A stretch of DNA of 23,659 nucleotides, from positions 1-23,659 of the forward strand of contig CAXNAA020000252.1 in NCBI GenBank assembly GCA_964200075.2. Reading direction: 5' to 3'. The stretch's first letter is position 1; the number at the start of each line of letters is the position of its first letter. Both the position numbers and the translations under genes were made by a program. Of this stretch, positions 11,701 through 19,100 are shown piece by piece. The notes beneath the pieces were generated by a model, which was not told where the DNA came from, made no database searches, and saw nothing but the letters and a program-made list of their open reading frames with translations. This DNA comes from Sphacelaria rigidula (Eukaryota > Phaeophyceae > Sphacelariales).

Positions 11701-13355
11701 GGCTGAGGGCTCGGGATTTCGCATCCGGTGGAAAAACAATAGGACGGGCACTGGAGTCGGCGCTCCTGTCGGAAAACGTTATGGGGTGAGCGCTCGAGTC
11801 TTCGCTCGTTTTGGAAATCGCAGTAGGGTGAGTGCTGAAATCATAGTCGGCTGTGGAAAACTCAGTACGGCCAGTGCTTGGGTCATACCTCGTGCTCGAA
11901 GAAAACAATGAAGCGCGCACTGGAGTCATTGCTCCTCGCGGAACAGATATGGCTAAACATTCGACTCCTCAATCGTCTTGGAAAAATGATAGCGCGAATA
12001 CTCGAGTCCTTCCTGTTGGCGGGAGAAAACGATGAGGGCGAGCATTCGAGTCATTTATCGTTGTGGAAATTTAATAGAGAGGTTCGGAAAACCAAAATTT
12101 AGTGTGTATAGTGGTAGTGAAAGGGACAATAATAGGACTGTGCACTGCCTGTTTTGCCATCGCAATGGCAAAGCAGCTACTCTGCGGCGCTATAACTTTA
12201 TCTTCGACTATGAATCCAGCCTCTCAACTTAGGTTTTCCGAAACTCTCAAATACAGGATGTGCTCAAATCAATGCTGTCCGTGGGACATTGAAGGGGCGA
12301 GTGCTGGACTCATAGATCATTGTGGAGAAAACAAAATGGGGCGAGCACTTCAGTCACAACTCGTAGCAGAAGAACGAACGCCCGCCGCAAAGAATGCGCT
12401 GCTCGTTGGGAGCATCATAAACGGCTGGAGCACACACGAGTCCATGCTTGTTGTTGAAAAAGACGATGACTCGAGCGCGCGAGTCATGCACATTGTTTTT
12501 TTCAAGAAACGGCCACGAGTGCACTCCTTCGAGGAGAGGACTTATTGTTCCTTCGCCACGGAGAAACGTGTGTCGTCTTCTCCAGCCACACGGCTCGTGC
12601 ACCACCATGTGTAAAGGTTCTTTTCATTTGTCGCATGCATCTTTGATGTTAGATCACTATGCCACTGCCGTCGTTGTCTCTTTCCTTCACCCTGCTCACA
12701 TTCGGGGGTTTTCTGTGTAATTCTCGTCGCCTATGTGCCATGGACGACGCACATTGCGCCCTACCCCCCGCCCCACACGCACATACACATATGACGGGGG
12801 GTTCACGCTACCTTTGCTGCCTACTACACGCCCAGCGTATACTTAGCCCCGTTTTTTTCGGCCTCTGCGTTTACCCCGTGGCAGTGGCGGGTGCTCATAC
12901 CGCCCACCAAGTGTCCCTACAGCGAAGAAGATGTGAGGCTGAGCAAATGGCTCGAGAGCGTGAGGAAGGATGCGGAGTGTTTCTTCGGGCGACTGAAGGG
13001 CCGTTTCCGTTTCCTGAAGCTGTCCATCCTGTTACGCGAGAAAGAGAGAGTGGACAACGCCATGTTCACCGCCTGCATGCTGCATAACATGCTCCATACC
13101 ATGGACGGCCTCGACAACTTAGACACCGGTGTGAGCTGGTCCGGGGTGGATGGGCAACATGACAGTGGCGCGGTGGCCCCTGACCTCGACGTCAGCACCG
13201 TCGGGCGGCAATGCGTAGGCGAGGAGGAGGTCCAGGTGAAGAATGCGCACTTCGAGTTCCGGGAGAAGCTAATGACTTCTTTCTCGTATCGGTGGAAACT
13301 GAACGATATCCAGTGGTTGGTGTCCCCGGACCCCAACGCCACTGCTCAGGCGTGA
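8796..13355 (+). CDS. PIF/Harbinger-like DDE transposase (plant transposon protein family)
   Basis: The gene has three exons, 8796-9233, 10992-11519 and 12885-13355 (stop TGA), giving 478 residues. Both introns are phase 0 with clean sites: AAG|GTATGT to CATGCAG, and AAG|GTGAGA to GTGGCAG. The start is the ATG at 8796, which follows a short AAAGGAAAGA leader. The N-terminus is acidic, with a basic RRRKRSR stretch (31-37) that could be a nuclear signal. VLGRGTCFDDVSQTSLMSE (about 153-171) is a helix-turn-helix-like region typical of the family. The catalytic triad is visible: D222 in GAVGSTDVIHVRW, D317 in LLVDNCYHKW (spanning intron 2) and E353 in VRKDAECFFGRLKGRFR. The second-to-third spacing is 35 residues (DD35E). 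It matches the plant transposon protein / DDE superfamily endonuclease pattern and catalyses cut-and-paste transposition. No frameshift or stop interrupts it, so the protein may be functional. Intron boundaries fall inside conserved blocks, which confirms the splicing. Confidence 0.94.
9234..10991 (+). other. Transposase intron 1 with a nested dispersed repeat
   Basis: This 1758-base intron lies between the N-terminal exon and the helix-turn-helix exon. It contains copy A of a dispersed repeat (10202-10366). A minus-strand open frame at 10515-10069 overlaps that repeat and shows no family motif. Nothing else was recognised. Confidence 0.7.
10202..10366 (+). repeat. Dispersed repeat family, copy A
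   Basis: It aligns with copy B at 19942-20110 over about 165 bases. Shared blocks are CTGCAAC near the start, GGAATGGCGCAAA, GCGGAGACC/GTGGAGACC, TTCCTCC, AAAATCG..GATTTGGTG and ATGGTTCGTCCGAACC/ATGATTCGTCCGAACC. By eye identity is about two thirds. This copy lies in the transposase intron, so it probably inserted into the transposon or was carried with it. Class unknown; a SINE or a short non-autonomous element is possible. Confidence 0.75.
11520..12884 (+). other. Transposase intron 2 with a decayed minisatellite
   Basis: This 1365-base phase-0 intron falls between the second catalytic Asp and the Trp of the conserved YHKW block. Its first two thirds (about 11740-12500) hold diverged units of the same 41-46 bp repeat that is fresh at 14351-14935. 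The acceptor GTGGCAG follows a T-rich tract at about 12850. Confidence 0.85.
11740..12500 (+). repeat. Decayed copies of the 41-46 bp minisatellite
   Basis: About eight consecutive degenerate units run from 11740 to 12075, each of the form (G)GGCGAGCACTCGAGTCATTG followed by a CTC..CTGGAAAA-like tail. Clearer ones start near 11784, 11911, 11990 and 12033. After a gap of about 220 bases, three to five more start near 12295, 12339 and 12420. Units are well diverged from each other and from the downstream array, so this array is older or has escaped homogenisation. Confidence 0.8.
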
Positions 13356-14290
13356 CCCTCAGCGCGACGAAAACAGTTTTTTTTGCGCGTTGTGGATCGT
13401 GTAGTGTATGTTCCCCTGTTCGCGGTGGTGTCGACTGTTGTGCTGTGGTTCGGTATTTCCGCGCGAGTGTTAAATGGACTAATGTAAAAAATGAGGTACG
13501 TCTGTAAAACAATGCGATGGTCCCCGATGACTTTGTCCTCGGTTTTCCCGAACAGTTGTTTGAGGGTAGAGTGTGGAGCCCCAGACTCTGGGAACTCTAA
13601 AGACTGTGAGTGAGACGGACTCGGGGTTTTGTGGGGCGTTCAGGATTCCGAGTTTTTCAGACGACAATACTCTTGCATCTGATGATGTCGAATGTTCATG
13701 GATCTGGGCCTGTTTGTATCTGAACGACTGCGAGCAATTGGATTTCCGCGAATGTTGGTACTTTCTGGAGTTGAAGTCTTTCAAAGTCTGAGACTCGAAT
13801 AACTTCCCCGATCCCGACTCATTCCAACTTCGACTTTCACGAGGATTCCGACGAATAGTTGGGCTCTACACTCCCTGTACTCTTGCAATCCGAGAGTCTG
13901 GAGTATATGCTGAGCACATGTGCGTCGTAAATGCGTTGGCCTGCTTCGATGTGCCTCCCGCAAGTCACAAAAATCCATTACTTGATGATATGACTACTTG
14001 TTCTGTCGTTATTTCGTCGTCCCCCCATGAACAGAAGATGGGTTCGCGAATTTAAGTATCTTTTTCGATCCCAAACTACTTCGAATCCCCCACCGTAAAA
14101 AAACTCACCATTATTGGGGGTCGAGCGTTGAACAAGAATAAGCTTGTGATATCGTTGTGACGAAGGCTACGGATTTCGGCACACGCGTCGTTGATCCTTG
14201 CGTGAAAAACAAATGTCACATACTTGAGTACACCAGCCATTGTTCATATCTGAAGTTCATCGTCGCGGAAGTTTTTATACGTCGGACGAG
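13356..14290. other. Transposon interior without a gene, rich in GACTC/GAGTC words
   Basis: No coding sequence was found between the transposase stop and the minisatellite. The segment 13560-13910 carries many short ACTC, GACTC, GAGTC and related words (for example AGACTCTGGGAACTC and TCTGAGACTCGAAT). This gives it a low-complexity look reminiscent of the minisatellite core, but without a clear period. It could be an ancient, fully decayed part of the same array. Confidence 0.5.
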
Positions 14291-14350
14291 CTCGAGTATG
14301 ACTCGTGGCATTCGCACTAGTTGGGGCGCTCGTTGGCCGTAAAACCCAAG

Positions 14351-14935
14351 AGGGCGAGTACTCAAGTCATTGCTCGTTCTGGAAAAAAAATAGGAGGGCG
14401 AGTACTCAAGTCATTGCTCGTTCTGGAAAAGAAATAAGCGGGCGAGCACTCGAGTCATTGCTCCTCCTGGGAAAAGTAAGAGGGCGAGTACTCGAGTCAT
14501 TACTCTTTCTGGAAAACAAAATAAGCGGGGGAGCACTCGAGTCATGACTCCTCCTGGAAAACAAAAGCGGGCGAGCACTCGAGTCATTGCTCCTCCTGGG
14601 AAAAGTAAGAGGGCGAGTACTCGAGTCATTACTCTTCCCGGAAAAAAAATAAGCGGGGGAGCACTCGAGTCATGACTACTCCTGGAAAAAAAAAGCGGGC
14701 GAGCACTCGAGTCAGGACTCCTCCTGGAAAAAAATAAGCGGGGGAGCACTCGAGTCATGACTCCTCCTGGAAAAAAAAAGCGGGCGAGTACTCGAGTCAT
14801 GACTCTTCCTGGGAAAAAAAGCGGGCGAGCACTCGAGTCATTGCTCCTCCTGAAAAAGAAAAAGAGGGCGAGTACTCAAGTCATTGCTCTTTCTGGAAAA
14901 AGAAATAAGCGGGCGAGCGATGGAGAAATCATTAT
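14351..14935 (+). repeat. Minisatellite: about 13 tandem units of 41-46 bp
   Basis: Each unit reads roughly GGGCGAGCACTCGAGTCATT followed by GCTCCTCCTGGAAAA and an A-rich linker ending AAGC or AAG. I count 13 full units and a partial fourteenth (GGGCGAGCGATGGAG). Unit types alternate (GAGTACTCGAG against GAGCACTCGAG, CATTGCTC against CATGACTC). Units 3-5 and 6-8 are nearly the same, a higher-order period of about 128 bases, which points to recent amplification by unequal exchange or slippage. Several units contain the perfect 12-base palindrome GAGTCATGACTC. It lies inside the transposon, between the transposase and the right end. Confidence 0.95.
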
Positions 14936-15540
14936 TCTGTGTTCAAGTGTTCGAGGATGGAGCCGAGGCTCACCTCTACAGGGGCCGGCCTCAGGGGGTA
15001 GTAAATGCCCCAACGACAAGCCCTTCGGGGACCCTCTTTCGCCATACCCGTTTCAGACAGGTCGTCGTGAAGGGGCCTGAATAAGGGCGAAATTGGATCG
15101 TGGATGGAGGTAATGCTCGCGGCAATCAATTGACCTCCGGAGATTCTTGTTCAAAATATCACACCACGCGACGGATGAAGAGTGTCGCAAGTCATCAGGC
15201 GACGGTTTGTATCTACAGCTATGTACCATGTTCCAATAAAACACAACAAACATTTGCGCTCAACGAAAGTGCACCAACAAATCCCCGTACAATCACACAC
15301 CGGATTTTACAATCCGAAGTGGATTCACGCCGGGGATCTTCGACGCATGCTGAAAATCTACACCACGCGGCTTCGTGGCATGGAACCGTAGCTTGCTGCG
15401 CGAGTACAGAACCACTGACCCGACCGAATCCCCCAGTCTATCATACCGCAATGCACTGTTGCAAGCTGCTGCCTAGCTCCCTCCATATTACAGAAGATGT
15501 GCTTTACTACGGCAAAGACGACATGGGGTTTTACAGATTC
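14936..15540. other. Transposon interior, no gene recognised
   Basis: Open stretches exist on + (for example 15100-15546), but they lack family motifs, and their composition looks like chance. No inverted or tandem repeat was found in this part. Confidence 0.45.
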
Positions 15541-15542
15541 CC

Positions 15543-15610
15543 CTGATTGATTGGTTGATTGTCGCGCTGAAGCTGACCCTCTCAGTACCAACCACGACGG
15601 CTTCATGTTG
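15543..15610 (-). repeat. (TTGA)n-anchored repeat, copy 1
   Basis: A short GATTGATTGGTTGATTG tract is followed by TCGCGCTGAAGCTGACCC and ACCAACCACGACGGC. The same order, tetranucleotide tract then CGC.CTGAA.CTGACCC then CCA.CC.TGG, is seen at 20104-20210. Read on the minus strand, this is the 3' end of an element with a (TCAA)n tail, as in many non-LTR elements and SINEs. It sits inside the transposon. Confidence 0.6.
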
Positions 15611-15851
15611 TTTGTTGGGGTTTCATGACCCAGGCCACTTGCTTTTCGGTTCTGTCGCTCATACTGAACAATAGCGGTTGGGACATGGTGGTCTGTACTC
15701 GGTGAAGGGGACCCTAGAGGTGTTGCTGATGGACTGCTGTTGGGAGTAGGTATGCGAAACTGTGAGTGAACGCGCGATGATTTTGAAAATTGGAGTATGA
15801 TGTGTCTTCATCCTTCCAGAGCATGACACTGTCTGTAGAACTCTGCCCCTC

Positions 15852-15955
15852 GAAATCCCAGCGCAGCATAAAGTGGTCACTGGGATTCTGATTTCTGGGA
15901 TTTGAGCCCCGGGAATTTGGCCAGATCCCAGGCCAAAAACAAATCATATCCCAGT
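15852..15955. repeat. Right subterminal motif cluster (CTGGGATCTGG-like)
   Basis: At least five copies of the same motif seen at the left end lie here: GAAATCCCAG at 15852, CTGGGATTCTG at 15880, CTGGGATTTG at 15895, CCAGATCCCAG at 15921 and ATATCCCAG near 15946. Their density at both ends and rarity elsewhere in the element suggest a role in transposition. Confidence 0.75.
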
Positions 15956-16115
15956 GCATAACAGTCGGCCTTAGTCCCGAAAAAACTGTTCTGAAATGTT
16001 CCGTCCACAAGAACTCACGGAGAAAAAAAACGTAGGGGAGGAAACATGGCGTCTTCGCACATACGTCCTGTACATCGTGTCAAAATTTCAAAGTAAACGA
16101 CTAAAAATTGAGCAG
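15913..16115 (-). repeat. Right terminal inverted repeat of the transposon
   Basis: This is the reverse-complement partner of 8306-8478. It ends in AAAAATTGAGCAG at 16115. It is longer than the left copy by an internal segment around 15975-16005. Differences between the two copies are largely transitions, several of them CG against TG or CA. Confidence 0.93.
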
Positions 16116-16159
16116 CGCAACCGCGCTTTTCTGTTGAGAACCGGTTGACCTGCTTTTAG

Positions 16160-19100
16160 AGCCAACAACCTCAGCCGGAACTTTGACGTTCTCGATAAGA
16201 ATTCGTCACTCACTGCTCATCGGTTCGCACACTTCTACCAGACGCCTTGGCGCGCTGGAGGCCTCGTCTACGTGCCATCCCAGATACTGCGCGCCTACAG
16301 TACGACATGCATTGTTGTACAATCACAACATGTGCAGCACCACCACTTCGCGGTCGCGGCACAACCGACTGTAAACGAAGAATCGGTTTCAGCCATTTTT
16401 TGCCCTACTTCCGCCGCGCATGTCACCCTCAACTCTCTATACTTCGCAGCTGAATACAGTTTGGTATTTCGTTTGATGGGAACTTGTCGGATGGCAGTGC
16501 TACGTGGAAAGATGCGCGCTGATTTGCAGATCACCACGGTGTGTCATAGTAGACATAACTCGCGATATATCGTCAGTTAGCCCGGGCTGAAGGAAAGTCC
16601 GTTTCTTCGGCGGCCCATCCTGTATCAACACCATTGCATGTTCCCCGACAAACCCCCCCAAGCGTGGAACGTTGTAAAATACGGCTGATTGTACCTCTCT
16701 TGCCATCGGTTCGAACATGGGCGGGCCGGCCCACCGGTATACTATCATGCTTTAGGTGTGTCTGCCGCACACGACAATTGCTGATGACGGGCGCTCGGTC
16801 GATCAGACGGCCGCAAGATCTCTTGCTTGGTCCACAGCATCATTTGAAGTCGCTTCCCATCGTTGTTTTGACAGCACACCTGTTACGTTGGTCTCTGATC
16901 TCTTTTCACAGGCTTATTCGCCAATTTTGTACCGTCTACGTAGCAGGATACTGGGCAGGTAGTTAACTGATGAAAAGGCATGACTAAAAGGTGCAAGCAT
17001 TTGTAGCATCTATGTCCACTAAGGATAGAATGACCAACGCTCTCGCCACGGGATTTTAACTTTGCCACCACCTCGCAGGCTTTTCCCAGCGGACCCCACG
17101 AAACTCGAAGGCGCAGACGCACAATAGGCTACACTGAATTCGGAAATGGCGTTGTGCGACGGCAGGAAATTCGGCTTTCCACTCATAACATAATCCGTGT
17201 AAACAATTTGATGGTGTAAATTTCTAACCGGTGGGTGCTTCCTCTTCTGTAGCTAGCTTCTGATTTCTCCCATCTTGATTGTGATATTGATAGGCTCCAG
17301 CTGCCGGCGAGTCTCCGTGCAATCGACAGCATCTCCTCTAATTATCATGAGGCAGCAAAGGAAGCGGGTATGCGGGTTTATGGACATGCCGGGGGACTGA
17401 CGGTGAAGGAGCGATATTTACTCGCGGAAAAACGAGAGATGTACCTCAGAAAAAAAAGGGAAGAAGGTGAGGTGAGAGAGTGAACATTTACCCTCGGACC
17501 GTGAAGCACTTTTTGTTGTGGGCTTCCAGAAGCATCTGCGTAGAAAAATCAAGCCAAAAAGCACTACATCATCCCACATAAACTCGACTAGTGCTACGTG
17601 TCTACCCCTGCCGCCAAATGGCTAAACTACTGCAGTAAGAGCGTCATATCCCAGAGATGTGCAGACGAACCAGCAGTACTGACGATGCACCACACATCAG
17701 CTTCAGGAAGAAATATCTGGTGTCACTTTGTACACCGTACACCCACGTTCATTCGTGACAAGCATATTACACGCAGACCCTGACACGCCAACGACATATC
17801 AACTCTACCCTAGCATTGGTCAAGCGGACGACTTGTTGTATACACTTCTCCAGCCATTGAACAGAAAGAACGGCAGCGGAAACTACGAGCAGCACTTATT
17901 GCTGCGAAGAAAAATGCTAGAAGTTCGCGGCTACGTGCAGATGGTGAGAGTGGTAGGGCAGGCAAGCCACACGGAATACACAGCGTCGTGGCCAGCATCA
18001 GAGCCGAGGGTACCCTGCGAAGCGTTGGCAATGGGACTAGCGGGTGAGATGTGGCATGACAACGTGACTGTTTGAAGTAGGAAAATGACAGCGTCATCAG
18101 ACGCTGACTGGGCGACGCGATGTGCTCTGTATTTTGTCACTGATATCACTGCCCAGTAGATCCCCGGCACGAGTCGATACTTCGCGTGATTTCCAAGCAT
18201 TTTTTTGTTCACTACGGTGGTACACAGTATGTAAAATGACCGAGTAATGATATACGGCCCAACTCTGAAGCAAATTCGACGACCTGCAGAGTAGCGAAAA
18301 ATGATCAATATTGTTAGTGGAATAGAGCCGACTTCGTTTCTAAAAGCTCGAGCTATCCATGAAGTAGTAGCACTCTTCAGCGGCTAAAGTCCACGGGCTG
18401 TCTGTTTCCTCCTCATATAAGGAGATCCATGCGACGAATGGGTGCGAGAAGGAATCGCATGGGGATGCATGAAAGATATACCGAGGGATATCGAGTCCTT
18501 TAGGAAGAGTCGGGTTCTCGCCGAGAATGAACCAATCTCCCGTGATTTTCCCTGAGTGGCCGATGGTCGATAGTACACCGGAGAAATACAGCGGGGGTGA
18601 GCCAGACGCCTCAAAATAACCCACGACGGTAAATATTGCGCGACCGTCGAGTAACGTTGATTATTCTCTGGGTGTTGGTGTTAGATATTTCAGTACAGTC
18701 ACTACGAAGTCTGTATCATCGTGATCAGAGAGATGCTGTAGTTTCGATAGTTGACGATTTATCAGCGAGCAATGGCGCCTACCAACCGCGTGGACAAGCA
18801 GCGTTCAACTGCGATATCGAACATTATATCACGTGTTGCATCAGCTGACACTCCCTCGTTTCAGCTGTCGATATCTTGCGACTGGTACAAAATAATGAGA
18901 ACGGAGCAGCGATTCATCGAGTTCCATGCTTGAACGAAATTGATCCTGCGTGCTGGTTCTCACCGCTAGGTTCTAAATTGACTTACTAGTGCGGATGACT
19001 TTTGTTGGGGCTAGGCACACATGTATCGGTTGAACGCAACACATGCCATTGGATAACCGCAGTTCTCAGTCTTTGAACGATATCATCAATACCTTCATTG

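Larger units (their letters stand above)
8295..16130 (+). mobile_element. PIF/Harbinger-type DNA transposon, about 7.8 kb
   Basis: The element is bounded by long inverted repeats (8306-8478 and 15913-16115) and carries one intact transposase gene (8796-13355) on +. The repeats are clear to within about 10 bases, but the exact ends are not. Similarity continues outward in a transition-riddled form to about 8295 and 16126, and no convincing 3 bp target duplication (usually TWA in this superfamily) could be fixed. Inside are subterminal short repeats, a dispersed repeat in transposase intron 1, a decayed minisatellite in intron 2 and a fresh minisatellite after the gene. The roughly 2.5 kb from the transposase stop to the right end holds no second gene, so a Myb/SANT-like partner protein is not visible. 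Autonomous Harbinger elements usually encode one. Confidence 0.9.

Noticed and set aside
14411-14800. Minus-strand open frame encoding a tandem peptide repeat (MTRVLARFF-like)
   Set aside because: It is a by-product of repeat units whose length is often a multiple of three. Other frames through the array are open too, and there is no start context or splice support.
14351-14935. Regular direct repeats resembling a CRISPR array
   Set aside because: The units are contiguous, with only an A-rich linker and no unique spacers. The setting is eukaryotic and there are no cas genes. It is a minisatellite.
15100-15546. 148-codon open frame on + inside the transposon as a second Harbinger gene
   Set aside because: Its translation has no Myb/SANT-like Trp spacing or other DNA-binding motif, and no splice signals support it.
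18865-18958. Alternative exon after CCTCGTTTCAG in the + gene
   Set aside because: It opens in a usable phase, but its possible phase-2 exits are either a weak GTGCTG donor or one that creates a stop with the next exon. Exon 18694-18832 fits better.
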